This document shows, in pieces, positions 47,515 through 59,700 of a stretch of DNA of 64,000 bases; the first letter of the stretch is position 1, and each line of letters opens with the position of its first letter. The DNA lies in contig WPIO01000002.1 of the NCBI GenBank assembly GCA_009760855.2, forward strand, positions 8,989,501-9,053,500, given 5' to 3'. This stretch comes from Cristatella mucedo (Eukaryota > Bryozoa > Phylactolaemata > Cristatellidae). The notes beneath the pieces were generated by a model. It was not told the DNA's origin. It saw only the letters and a program-made list of their open reading frames with translations, and searched no databases. A program made the position numbers and the translations under genes.

Positions 47515-48625
47515 CACTGTTTCCGAGGATCGGCTTGCTGGCCCAACGGCCGCATTCGCAGCCAAGCACTACTGAAAACAGTAGTGCTTATTCCTCAAGC
47601 TACTATAACTTCTTTAAGGCAGAGAGTGACTACGGGGCTTTGGGTTGCACGAGGACATGACTGGAAGTGGGAGAGATTTGCACGCATCTGTAGACTTGGT
47701 AGGAAGTCATGAGATGGACGAGCATAGTTTCTCTTTCGTAGAGGCAGCATTGCAGTCAAAACGAGCCAGATGTAAGATGAAGACTGTGAGGATTGCTCAG
47801 ATGCTCCAGGAGATCTTTCTATGGTCTCCGATGAACTGTAGGCGACCCACACTCTGCATCTTAATATCTTTCTATCGGCACCTCCTTGGCAAAGTTCTTG
47901 GTGGCAGTAGGATGCAAAAAATGATTCGGCCAGCTGACAGGTTTGACCAAACTTATAAAAGAGTTTTGGTCGTAACTTTGGAGAGGGCAGATGGGCCACA
48001 CTTACTGGCTGACTGGCGAATAGACGTTATGCGTGTCTTCTTGCACAACAGCAACTCAGAGCTGGTAGCACATACTAAGGACTGAATTTTGGCACCCAGT
48101 GGTCCCATGGTTAACCGACGAAGAAATGAAACTAGCTAGGTCTACTAAGCACTAGCTTCAGAAAGTATACAGAGGATCATTACTGAATGCCTATCGACAG
48201 GTGGAGATCATTATGTTAGAGTGTATACCCCAGCCTACGGCAGTGCATCCGCCTAACTGTTGTTGCTTGCCGGCACTAGGCAGGGGGCCCTGTTGTGTGA
48301 TGGTGTCTCCAGCAGCTTTTGTTCTAGTGGGAGTCTCGCGGAGACACAGCGGGGCGCACGTGGGCGGTCAACAAGACTCACTTGTTCCTCCGAATGGGCA
48401 TATATTTGGCAGCCCAATCAATCGCAGCAGATGACACGAAATATAACCCGAATTAGTGGCCGACCCTCCACAGATTCAACGGCTTAACTATTGGCCACAG
48501 GCGAGGCGCGTGCATTAGTGTCAGGCGCTTGGCTAATTACTGCAGAAGCATCAGGCACACACAACAGCCCCACCTAGGCCACCGAATCAAAGCTCAGCTT
48601 TCCGGTAGGCAGGCCGAATTTGAGC
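47515..48625. other. No supported gene
   Basis: Frames of 146 (upper, 47,645-48,085) and 134 codons (lower, 47,999-47,595) overlap each other on opposite strands. Neither shows a motif, so I do not call either. The GC-richer part at 48,200-48,600 is also unassigned. Confidence 0.35.
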
Positions 48626-48629
48626 GTTA

Positions 48630-48945
48630 GATTGTTCCAATCTCTGCATAACCATTGTTTTGCCCATAAGTAGTATGTTGGTTTTGTCGTCATTCAATTT
48701 AAGAAAGTTTATTGTCATCTATGTGGGGAAGTCAGCAAAACATGCAGCAAGGGTGTCGACAGAATTTGACATGCCGGAGGGCTGGAAGGGATCAAAGCAA
48801 AGGTACAACTGAGCATCATCTGCATAAAAGTGAAAGCCTAGATTTTGCTTGGCGACCACTTCGGCAAGAGGGAGGCTATAAACTGTGAAAAGAATCGGAC
48901 CGAACAAAGAGCCCTGAGATACCACATACTTAAGTAGTCCCCTAA
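48630..48945 (-). mobile_element. LINE family 1 reverse-transcriptase palm fragment
   Basis: The lower strand reads LKYVVSQGSLFGPILFTVYS followed by NLGFHFYADDAQLYLCFDPF. YADD is the catalytic box of the reverse transcriptase. It is truncated at both sides and joined to an upper-strand LINE tip at 48,953. Confidence 0.8.
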
Positions 48946-48952
48946 TTCCTTT

Positions 48953-49030
48953 GCAGCAAATGTAAAGCACCTAGAAAGACATTGAGTTTCACTGAGTGCG
49001 CTATATCAAGCGCATTATTATTACTGTTAT
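48953..49030 (+). mobile_element. LINE family 1 3' tip (upper strand)
   Basis: GCAAATGTAAAGCACCTAGA, the right stem arm (GTGCGCTATATC) and a short ATT end. Confidence 0.7.
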
Positions 49031-49133
49031 ATAAATAAGGCTGTTAAATCAGCTAAGCTTTTTATTCCTTAGCTTTCCTTTGTTCGTTCACATCAATACA
49101 CTGGAGTATCTCACTAAGATAAGGATTGGACTA

Positions 49134-49312
49134 TTAAAAAATACTAGCTGATTTAACAGTCTCTTTTGTATAGCGACAGAAGAGCCTTTACAGCTATCAT
49201 CACAGCTTGCAGCTGCAACTAAGGTTCGCCCACTGCAGGATTCGAACCCACGACTTCGGGACCGAGGTCGTGAACAGCAGCTGCCTTACCTAGTGTGCCA
49301 TCACGACTCACC
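49134..49312 (-). mobile_element. tRNA-derived SINE, copy 3
   Basis: A box TGGCACACTAGG (49,300-49,289) and B box GGTTCGAATCC (49,248-49,238) on the lower strand, both intact. The central hairpin is nearly perfect (ACGACCTCGGTCCCGAAGTC plus GT). The 3' body ends near a TTTTTAATAG stretch. This copy has the most intact promoter of the three. Confidence 0.82.
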
Positions 49313-49570
49313 ATTGCAGAGCAGCGCCAGTGATTCCCTGGCGATATGAGAGGCGCTCAAGAAGGATTGGAGCAAAACAAACAGAAAAACTGTATCTTCG
49401 TCTGCATTCCTGATAAGGTCGCTATATAACCTCAGGGGTGGTGACTCTGTTGAGTGAGTAGACCTAAAACCGGACTCGAAATTACTTGTTGGGTCTGAAT
49501 TTTCAATATTAGTGCTCAGCTAGTCTAGTGCTACTCGTTCCCGTGGCTTTTTTGAGGAACAGTTAATAAA

Positions 49571-49645
49571 GAATAATAATAATAATAATAATGCATTTGA
49601 TAAAGCGCCCTCAGAGAACTTAATCTCTTTTTAGGCGGTTGAAAG
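49571..49645 (-). mobile_element. LINE family 1 3' tip (lower strand), truncated
   Basis: (ATT)n at 49,571-49,592 and one full stem arm (GATAAAGCGCCCTCAGAGAA). The second arm diverges after AGGCGGTTG. Confidence 0.65.
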
Positions 49646-49931
49646 TACCCTAAGCAGAAGCTGCTTAAGTTCTCTTGGTTTGATGTTGCTTTCTTAATTA
49701 GTGGCCTAACTAACAACAGCCTCTTTTAAAGGTCCAGAGGCATCACCTGAGGCTGAGAACATATTTATTGCGACAGTTAAGCATGGCAGCAACAGATCTA
49801 TGCATCGTAGAAGTAGGACAGAGTGAAGATGGTCTAGAGGACTAGTAGTCTTCTTTGGCTGAGTGATTGATTTCAGGATGAGGTCACTAGTGGCCTACTT
49901 GAATGCAGACACTGAGATGCTGCACGGAATT

Positions 49932-51158
49932 AATAATTATAATAACAAGGTATTTGATATACATCCCTCGGAGAACTCAATCTCTTTTTGGGCACTTTAC
50001 ATTTGCTGCAAATGAAGCACGGTCGAATGGTTAATAGTACCATGTTTGATAAACAGCAAGAATAACATGGTTAGGGGTGACATGCACAATGTCGGCATGC
50101 AAGTATGGTTAGTGGCAGCATGCACGGTGTCAGCACGCATAAGCACATAAAGGACGAGTCACAGGGATCCACTAAATGCTGCGATGAATAGATGCGTTTT
50201 TAGTTTACTTTCAAATGTTGACAAGTCAGGAGATGTCTTGACGAAAGTTGGGAATGAGTTTCAGGCTTTGGAAGCATACGAACTACAGGCATGGCTCCTA
50301 AAGAATTTCAGGTTTGCACGAGGTATTGGCAATCAATTAGATTCTGCAAAACGGGTGGTATGATTCTTGGCCTTGCAGAGGAGTAGATCTGATAGGTAGG
50401 CTGGAGCCAAAGAATGAAGTGACCTAAAAGTGAGTGACGAAACCTTGAAGTCGATGAGTTGCTTGACTGGGAGCCAGTGCAGGTCGGCGAGAAGCGGTGT
50501 GTGTGGCAACTGCGACGCTCACGACAGACAAGCCTAGTGCATAGTTTTGCAACAGCTGTAAGCATCTGAGTGCACAGGTCGGCAGACCAGCAAGCAAGGA
50601 GTTTAAAAAGTCAAGACGGGATTTCACATATTTATGGACCAATTTAGATGTGGTATCCCTGCCTAAAGAAGCCCGAATTTTTGCTATGTCATGAAGCTGA
50701 AAGTAGGCAGATCTGACTGTGGAGCTGATGTGGTTGTCTAATGAGAGGTCACTTTATGATACCCGGTTTCGTGCAGATTCAACACGAGATATGCTGGCAG
50801 AGCCGATTGTGAGTATTCGCCTTTTCAATTTCTGAGTCACAATGGGTTAGCTGATAACTACTGAGTTGGTGTTATCATCATTCAATTTAAGGAAGTTTAC
50901 TTTCATTCATGTGTGGATGTCATAAATACACGCAGCAAGGGAGTTGAGAGAATTCGACGTTCTTGACGGCTAGGATGGATCAAAGCAAAGATACAACTGA
51001 GCGTCATCTGCATAAAAGTGACACCCTAGAGATTGCACCTGGCATTCACATTTTGCAAGAAGTAAAGTAAAAACCATGAAACCAACTGGACCTAACCCGG
51101 ACCCTTGAGGTACCCCATATTTCAGTGGCTCCTTGGATGATCTTAGTCCATTCACATG
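49932..51158 (-). mobile_element. LINE family 1, reverse transcriptase to 3' end
   Basis: On the lower strand, from 51,155: EPLKYGVPQGSGLGPVGFMV, GCHFYADDAQLYLCFDPS, a middle region with shifts, VHKYVKSRLDFLNSLLAGLP, the C-terminal end, the 3'UTR and the stem-loop with its tail at 49,932-49,948. This is the second longest family 1 copy here. It is a pseudogene. Confidence 0.82.
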
Positions 51159-51345
51159 AATCTTTCACTAGATGACCACATCAGCTCCACAGTCAAGTCT
51201 GCTTACTTTCAGCTGCGTAACTTTTCCTGCCTGCTTAGACAGGCATACTGCATCCAACTTGGTCCATGAGTTCGTTACATCGCGTCCCAACTTCTGTAAC
51301 TCCCTGCCAGCAGTTCTTCTGGCCTGTGCAATCAGATGTGTCACC
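51159..51345 (+). mobile_element. LINE family 1 fragment in opposite orientation
   Basis: The upper strand reads [19 protein letters not shown] and then diverges to about 51,345. It is placed between two lower-strand copies, so this junction is inverted on both sides. Confidence 0.65.
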
Positions 51346-53400
51346 AACGGTTTCGAGGTTCTTACGAGGTATGGATAAACGATTCGAGTCGGAACAGTGG
51401 GTTGTACGATTCTTCGCCTCTTGGGTGAGTAGTTCTGATAGGTAGGCTGGAGCCAGGTAATGAAGAGACTTCAAAGTAAGCGACAGAACCTTCTTGCTTG
51501 ATTGGGAGCTAGTGCAGGTTGGTGAGAAGTGGTGTGACGTGGAAACTGCACCGCTCACGACAGACAAGCCTAGCTCCAGAGTTTTGTAACAACTGAGGCT
51601 CCTGATTGCACAAACCGGTAGATCAGCAAGCAGTGAGCTACAGAAGTCACAATGGGATGTCACAAATGTATGACCAATATAGATGCAGTATCCCTGCCTA
51701 AGCAAACCCGAATTTTAGCAATGATATATAGCTGAAAGACGGCAGACTTGACTGTGGAGCTGATGTGGTAATCTAATGCAAGGTCACTTTGGAACAATGC
51801 ACCTAGATTAAGTTCAGTCAACTGGAGATAGCTTAGTGAAGCCGATTTTGAGCGTTAATTTTTCCAATTTCCGAATCACTTAGTTAGCCCATAACTACTA
51901 AGTTGGTGCTATCATCATTCGATTTAAGAAAGTTTACTGTCATTCATGTGCGGATGTCATCAATACACGGAGCAAGGGAGTTGTGAGAATTCGACGGTGT
52001 GGCGGGCTGGGAGAGATCAATGCAAAGATACAATTGAGTGCCATCTGCATAGAAGTAAAAGCCTAGATTGTGCCTGGCGATCACATTGGCAGGAGGGAGA
52101 TTGGGAGAGTATAAACTGTGGAAAAAAATGCAAACCCAACACAGAGCTCTGAGGTACCTGTACTCAAGTGGTTCCTCGGATGGTCTTTGTCCATTCACAT
52201 CAATACTCTAGAGTGTGCATATGAGGTTCAACAATATATTTGTAGAACCTAGACTTGGCCTATGTTAGGATCGACTGATATGATCTACAGTGGTCTTCGT
52301 ATGCCTGACGATGGACAGTCAATTCTGATCTTGTATAGGGTTTTTCAAGCTTTTGCTTAGTAGATCTAATTAGTTTAATGCCTGAGGTAACCCAAAGGCC
52401 ATCTGGGCGAGGGTGCACACTACCCTTAGTCAGTGGTGCAAACTCGTTAAGCACATCAGCAAGTGTCGTGTTCTACCAATAATGACAGGTCGGATGGGGC
52501 TTAAGCAGCAAGAGGGAAGATACTTTTGCTCTGACAGCATCGATGTCGAGGTTCTTGAGGTTTTGCGATTCACTTACGATTTAAGATGCGTAGGAGGGCA
52601 CACACTGTAGATTGAACGAGATTGGCATTTGATCAGACGATCAGGATTCGGTAATAATAAGGGATGATGGCTTACACTTGTGGGAGAATATTTGATCTAG
52701 TGTGTGACCGTTGTTGCGAATGGGGTCATGAACATCAGCCACAAGAGAAAAAGAGTCAGTCAGTGCAAGAAAGCGGCACATAAGGCGTCAATTAAGTCGT
52801 CAAAATGAATATTGAAATCATCCATAACGAGGAAAAACCGATTTCTCGCTCACGGAATAATAATGATAATGATAATAATGCATTTGATATGGCCCCACCA
52901 GATCAGAGAAATCTCTGATAAATGAGGACTTGGTATCTGGTGGTTGATTGATTGCTACCACCATTGGCAGGTTGCTGTCGGAGGTTCTTAAAATAAGAGA
53001 TTCGAAAGACTTCGAGGGGTCTGCAAAGGCTTTGTAATCGAGGAAGGAAAGGGCTACCATGACGACTGTTCCTCCAGTTTTTATGGATCTAAGGGTATGA
53101 AAGAACGAGAAACCCGTCAGGGTGGCGTCGGTTATATTTGGACTGTTGGTCGATCTTCGCCAAGTCTCTGTTAAAGGGAGCGGGTTAAGATCGCCATGAA
53201 TGATCATCCTCTTTTAGACAAGATCGTAAGACGCTAGCGATGGGGAAGCAATTAATATGTGAGGGGGGACTTTAATTTGTGCTAGAACTGGTATCGACTG
53301 TGTTTTAAGCAGGGCGGCCGGTGTCGGGTCATCTCCACGGCTGGGCTGCATTTTTTTTTAGCTTGGGTTAAATTAGCTAGCTGGGTTGTGCTGGAGGCCT
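51345..53400 (-). mobile_element. LINE family 1, most complete ORF2 (endonuclease to C-terminus)
   Basis: From the 5' side on the lower strand there is an apurinic endonuclease-like part: IIHGDLNPLPLTETWRRSTN, DATLTGFSFFHTLRS, PMVVAINQPPDTKSSF, and then in another frame FFLVMDDFNIHFDDLIDA and LDQIFSHKC. A linker follows (VLNEFAPLTKGSVHPRPDGL). The reverse transcriptase reads HNLGFYFYADGTQLYLC, in which the YADD box has become YADG. The C-terminal part runs to about 51,345. A short ATT/ATC-rich insert resembling a LINE tail sits inside the endonuclease at 52,855-52,890. Stops and shifts are many. The last 3' part and tail are missing or joined to the inverted piece. Confidence 0.78.
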
Positions 53401-54320
53401 GCAGGCCGGCTGCTAAAGCTCTTCAAGTAGTGCATCGACTATGTTCTTTTTTTTTAACGGCGATGCTACTGACCGGCATGCTTTTGGCATGGTGCTTGAA
53501 GCTATCGTGAAATGCTTAGCGAAAAATGTTTTCGGAGAGGTTAATGGGCCTCTCTGGGGGTAGGCGGCCGGTCAGTTTCCGGGAGAGGTTACCACTTTCA
53601 TAGAGAAGGCTGCCATATTTTAATGGGAGTGGTCTACAGAAAGGTCTGTCGGTCGGAGCACCTTCGCGAGAGTTTCAAACCAGGTTACCGGGAAGATTAG
53701 GGTAATAATACTAATGCGATATTTGTATAGCGTCCTAAGTGGGCTAAGTCTCCTTAGGCACTTGGCATACCCAGCAAATGAAGGCTGGCAGTTAGTTAGG
53801 AAGAGAACTGGAAAAGAATTGTTCGGTTCTTGGACCCTGGAACCCTTTGGCGGTCTAGTTCTGAGTCGGACTCTAGGAGTGGGGAGCTACAGACCTTTCT
53901 GGCTATGGAATTGCATGAACGTTTACCATTAACAATCAGCTTCGGTAGGCCAATAAAAAGGCACACCGGAACTGCAGAACCGGGTGGTTTTTCGTTCGGT
54001 TATATGTTTGACTGATCTGTAGATGGTCAAACAAGCATTGGTTTCGGGGTAGAACTGCCATCGCTGCCACGGGATCGAAATGGCATGGCTGGCAGCAGAC
54101 TATGCTGCTCCTTGATTACGGTTTTGGGGCTGCACGGGAGCTCAGTGCAGCCGAACTTCTCTTGCCTAAGACTTTGGCAGGGTTTGTGGTGAAGGAGCTT
54201 TGAGCCTGGAGGAGGTGAGGAGCAGAAGGCTTCCCCTTTTGCTCTAGTTTAGTAGCCCAATTAGGTGGGTGACCTCGAGCCAGTCGCAGTGCTGACGGCA
54301 GCTGTCAAACAAGCAATCCA
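53400..54320 (-). repeat. Possible 3' end of another LINE family
   Basis: At 53,703-53,790 the lower strand shows a layout like the family 1 3' end (TTTGCTGGGTATG, two arms around GTGCCTAAGGAGACTTAG, then ATTAGTATTATTA) but with different sequence. The region up to about 54,000 may be its 3'UTR. Short upper-strand frames here have no motif. The rest to 54,320 is unassigned. Confidence 0.4.
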
Positions 54321-54335
54321 AAAGCACGGGCACTC

Positions 54336-54652
54336 TCGGGCTGTTTATTACAGTGTCAGCATAAATAAAATACTGCCTGGAAGCACATCTTTCGGCATCG
54401 GTCAATAGACGAACGAGCAACTGCACGACGATACACTGCAGAGCAACACGATGCGCCGGATAGGCCGGCAACTCTTCAGTCCAGCCAGCAGTGACTAGAC
54501 AGCAGACGACAGACAGGGCTGCCAGTGCCGCAGGAATCACCAAAAAGAAAAAAAAATAGGCAGGAGGAAACGGCAGCGGTCGTCGATGAGGATGATGCAG
54601 GTCGATCTCTCGAAGCCTCACTCCACAGGGAGGGAGGGAGGGGACCGTCGCC
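54336..54652 (-). promoter_or_regulatory. 3'UTR and polyadenylation signal of the RBR gene
   Basis: After the stop at 54,655-54,653 the lower strand continues about 300 bases with no splice acceptor need, to GTAATAAACAGCCC (AATAAA near 54,350). Frames seen here, such as the hydrophobic 125-codon one, are in the UTR. Confidence 0.6.
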
Positions 54653-55252
54653 TCACTTTCGCTGCCCTTTTCGGATACTGCATGCCGCCGCCGACGCTGC
54701 CGGCGGCTGCTTACAGTAGCCCTGGTAGGTGGCCACGAGGCGAACGAGAGAGCTCAGGCTTCGCTCGCCGCCCGCCGCCAGGCCGTCCAAGCGCCGCAGG
54801 TGGTGAGCGCTAGGCTGCGGCCCGTCGGCGGCGCCCAGCAGTCCGAGCAGCGCCTCGAGGCGCTCGAGCGCAAACGCTAGCCGCCCCAGCTCGGCTCGCA
54901 CCCTGTTCCGGATCTGCATCGTCGAGGCGACGGTGGCAGCAGCCGCCGTCGCACTGGCTCCCCGGTCCCCGGTGACGCCGATGGACGAGCCGCTGGCGGC
55001 AGAAGCGGCCGTCCGAGGCCCCATGACGAGACAGGCGAGGCTGTGCTCCACGACGTGGTGGGCTGCCAGCTTGAACGCGACCATCTTGCTCAGTCGCTCC
55101 CGAGCCTCGGCGAACAGCTCTCCGAGCAGTGGCAGCGAACGTGGCGCTGAGGACACTTGCGACAGGTATTCTCCGATTGTGTTAAGCTGCAGCGGCACAC
55201 CAGGCACGGAACCGTCGTGACGAGGGCGGTCAGCACGAGGATCAAACGACGA

Positions 55253-55292
<40 letters not shown>

Positions 55293-56694
55293 GATCTCTG
55301 CCGCTGCTGCCTCCACCGCTGGCTGTGCTTGCGAAGCGCTGACACGGGAGGCTGCTGCCGGAGCGCTGTGCAGCCGTCTGCAGAGTTGGTGAGGGCAGTG
55401 CAATTTAGGCAGCATGCCACCACACGCCGATCGGGGTTGCCACTGGGGTAACTGGAGGCCAGCGCCACTCTCCAAGGTGGGCAGAGAGCCGTAGGGCAGA
55501 GCAGTGACAGCGGAAGCCACGTGCTCGCACAGAGCCAGCTTGCCATGGAGTTCCACTCAGTTTTCTTTGCACCCAAGTGAACTTGGTCTCCTTGCTCTTA
55601 CGTGCTTTCAAAACTTACCTGTGCAAGATTCAATATAGGTCACTAACCAGGGGTTCTATTAAGGTCTTCTCGTTAGCTTTTGCACGCTTGTCTAAGCATG
55701 ACACCGTGCACATGCAAGTCATTAACCCTTAATTACTGTTTTCCTGCAAGGAGTTGCAAAGTGCATGGAAAGAGATTCATTTCTCTTAAGGGAACTATGG
55801 AAAACTAACTATAAAAAATGATTATTGTTATTAGCATAAAAAGCATATCTATGTCAGAGTGTGGGCACTGTGGTTATTGTGACCGCAAGCCACACAGCTC
55901 CCCTGTTCCTTTTCTTTTGGTGGATTTTATCTGCAACAACACGGGCACGCTTGGATTCACTTGTCGGTAACCTGCCAACGGCAGCGGAGGCAAGGACGGC
56001 GACAGCAGCAGACTCACCTTGATTCGGCCGAGCATGGCTGACAGCTTCCTTTGGAGGTGCCCCATCGTATCGGCCGACTTGTACATCCGGTTGCTGATTG
56101 CCTGGCTGGCAAGCAACGAGCCGTGAGACCACGTGAAGGTGGCGCTGAATTCGTGACTCTGCGCAATTCGACAGACGGAATGATGCGCCTCCGCCACAGG
56201 CCGACAGGCTGCACAGCGGGCAGCACGTGGCGCTCGAATGCTTAAACGTGCGTGCTTCACCTTGAGCGGGTAGGTGGCACTCGAATGACTCGTCACCTCG
56301 CAGGCGCACTCACCTGCGCTTCGACTGCCGGCAGCCGGCACGAGTTGACGTGCTCATAGAATCCACTGGAAGGCAGCACGGCCAGGCAGCGCCAGCAAAA
56401 GTGAGCCGAGCAGCGGGTGCATTGCATGTGATTGCAACCTATCCATTTCTCGATCGGATGGTGGCAGGCGGGACAAGGCTTCGTACGCACGTGCACCGAT
56501 GAGGCCACGGACGACGTGACCGTGAACAGCCCTGACCAAATGGAAAGGAGCATAGCAGGCACACTGCTCTGCACTGGGCAGCCGCTCGGGTCCACGCGAG
56601 CATGCAGAATCGGTAAGCCATTGCCCCTCCCCCTTTAGCACAGGATGGCCGATATATAAGCATATATAAAATACACAACCAAGCACACAGACAT

Positions 56695-56731
<37 letters not shown>

Positions 56732-59700
56732 GTACACACAATTCAGAGTGGAGAGAGTGAGCTGCGGGGCAGGCACCCACAGGGGTAGGGAGGCACTTAG
56801 CAGTCAGCATTGTCTCACCTTGCTGCTTCAGCATGGCGTGGTAGCTGCCAGCCTGGTCGCACGTCAGTGGCCAGTGCGGCTCGCTCAGGCACTCAAAGCA
56901 GAACGACTTGCCGCAGGTGCAGCTGATACACACCGCCTCACCACGACCTGACGAGCAGAGAGCCGCCACCACCCAGATGCCACAGCGAGTTCAACAATGG
57001 CAACAAACGGCGCACTGCGGCGCCAGCGAGACGTCTCGACAGAGCTCGGCAGCCTGAGAGCTCGGCGCCTTCTCGCTGTACCTTCGGTCTGAGGCCTCTC
57101 GCGCTGCACGCGGACCAGACGGCGGCAATATGGGTTGGGGCACCACTTGACGTTGCCTTGCTTCCACACCATGACCTCGGCCTGCTGCATCCGGTATCGC
57201 CAGACCACATCCGGTCCGCACAAGGCCAGCATGGTGGCATGGTCCACCAGGGCGCAGCATTGATGCTCCTAAGACAAGGCGAGCCAGCGCTTGGAGCGAG
57301 TGGCAGGAGGCTTGGCAGCTCGGCTAAAATGTGGCTTCACTTTGGAATGCTTAGGGTGGTTGGGAGACAGAGGTGGCATTTCCTGCATTTTCACCTACCG
57401 GACACTGCACAAGTGAGCAGCCGTCGGCGACCTTGCTTGTCAAATATGCCCGCCAGCAGTCCAGGCAGAAGGCGTGGCCGCATTGGGACAGTGCCAGTGC
57501 CCGGACGCCTGTGCTGCCGACTTGCTCGAAGCATGACCCGCACTGCGTCTGGCAGGTCGACAGTGAGCGCTGCGGCACGGCTGGAATGAGCACCAGATTC
57601 TCCGACGTGGCCTGCAGCAGCAGTAGGCATCTGCGGTGACGTCGCGGCCTGGCAGTGCTGTGAATGCTCGGACCACGCACTGCTGCCACGAGTCTCTCCC
57701 GTAGCACGCGATCAGACAAGCCACAGCCGGTGCCTGCACGCTGACCCGCAAGCTGACAGCACCAACCTTGGCATTACGCTCATTCTCCTCCTGCAGGCGG
57801 GCTACGTTAGCCAACAGCTCTTGCTGCACGTCGTCCAGCGTCAGACAGGCGACAGACCAGCCGCGGACGGCGCTCAGCAGGCCGAAGCTAATGACCTTGC
57901 CGCTAACGGCAGCACCCGAGACGTCGACCGACGCGGTGAAACTGCAACGGCATACAGCCGTTGCTCGGGCTGCACGCGCGTGTGGAAGGCGCTCGCCGCA
58001 GAAGGCGCAAGCCAAGCTGCCTCGATCAGTGCTCATTCAAAAAAGAATAGGTCACCACGCTGTAACCGTGACGGCAGATGCAACAGCTACTACCGTGGCA
58101 CAAGCCGCAGATGCGCGGACGCTTGAACAAAAACATGCGCTGCCTCTCGAATCCTTCAGCGAGCTTCACGTAAACGGAGAGCCGCCGGCGTGCGAGGGAA
58201 GGCCGCTTCACCGCCTCCGTCAGGCATTGGCGTGCCGGCCCGACTATGTACCGGTACGCCACTCGCACGGGTCGACTCACCGATCGTGAGGAAGCGACAG
58301 CAGAAAGGCCTCCGCTCTGTCGACCAGCTCCTGTACTGTGTACGTCGCGCCCGAGCTCAGAATACCAATCTCGACGTCCACTTTCAAGTTTGCAGACAGC
58401 CACACGCTGAACCGAACGACGGCCAGTCAGCATCAAACACACGACGACAGGTCGGCGGCGACGGCACGCATGCCCGCAGCGCTGAAACGTGCGCGCGCAC
58501 ACGCAAGCACACCTACCTGTAAGTGGTGCGTGAATCCGGCAGTCGCTGCACGACGAGGTAGGCACTGAGCTGACATCTGGCCCTCCGGCGGCAGCGGCAT
58601 GCCAGAGCAACTCGACGGCAAGTGTCGCGAAGCTCGACAGTGCACGTCCTCGGCTGGCATCCACACTCGCTGTACAGCTTGCCGAAAGTCCGCGACAGCT
58701 GCTGCATCACGTCGTCGTCGCCTCCATTATCGTCGCTGCAGCACGGAATCTGCACCACGACAGGAAGCGGTCCGGGGAGCGGCCATGCAGCCGGCGGCAG
58801 GACCGAGGCCACACGCTCGTTGCCGCCGGACGTGACTGGAGAATGCACACTTCCGGCCGAGGTGGGCCGAGCTCGTGCAGAGGCGGTGGCTGCTGCTCGA
58901 GGAGCAAGCGCTTTGCGCTCGCTGCCGCCACGGCCGATGCCGACGTCCTTGCTGCCAGCACGCGGGTGGTTGCAGCTCCTCCCGTGGCGTCCGACGCCCG
59001 AAAGCGAGCCGCCGCCGGGGTGGGTGCCGCCGGCGGCGCTAGCAGAGCATGAAGGGCCAGAGCCGCAGCCGAGCGGTTCAAGAGGCTCCAGGTGTGGCTC
59101 GGTCGAGGCGCAGCGCTCGATCGGCGGTGCCACGGACGGCACAGCGATCAATGCAAGCTCGTCGTCGGGCGAGTCCATTTCCGCGTCGGAACAATCGTAT
59201 GCCGTGCCACAGTCGTAGCAATCAAAATCTGAGTCGAATGCTCGGCCTTTGTTAGGGCTGGCCTGCTTTCGACTCTTTGCAGGACCTTGACAGAGAGCCG
59301 TAAGAGCAACGATTAGCCGTGTGCCTGCTGCTAAAATACGGTAAACATGTGCCAAAAGGAATGCGTAAAACCTCGCATAACCCCACAATTTCTGGCATTG
59401 CAGGCTCACCCTCTGCCAGAAACAAAGATCACATCAGCTCCACAGTCAAGTCTGCCTACTTTCAGCTACATAACATGGCTACAATTCGGGCTTGTCTAGA
59501 CAGAGATACCACATCTAAATTGATCCATGCATTTTCGACATCGCACCTTGACTTCTCTAACTCACTGCCTGCTGGCCTACCGGCACGTGCAATCAAGCGC
59601 TTACAGCTGGTGCAAAACTCTGCAGCAAGGCTTCTCTGTCACGGGCGTCGCAGTTGCCATAGTATACCACTTTTTGCCGACCTGCACTGGCTCTCAGTCA

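Noticed and set aside
47595-48085. Two overlapping frames of 134 and 146 codons
   Set aside because: Opposite strands, no motif, no splice support.
55157-55576. Gly- or Pro-run proteins over the G run
   Set aside because: Frames across a mononucleotide run; only the part from 55,186 down is exon on the lower strand.
58190-59218. Upper-strand frames of 110-198 codons in the GC-rich region
   Set aside because: They mirror the lower-strand RBR exon 3, whose codon frame joins neighbours by splice phase; high GC removes stops in all frames.
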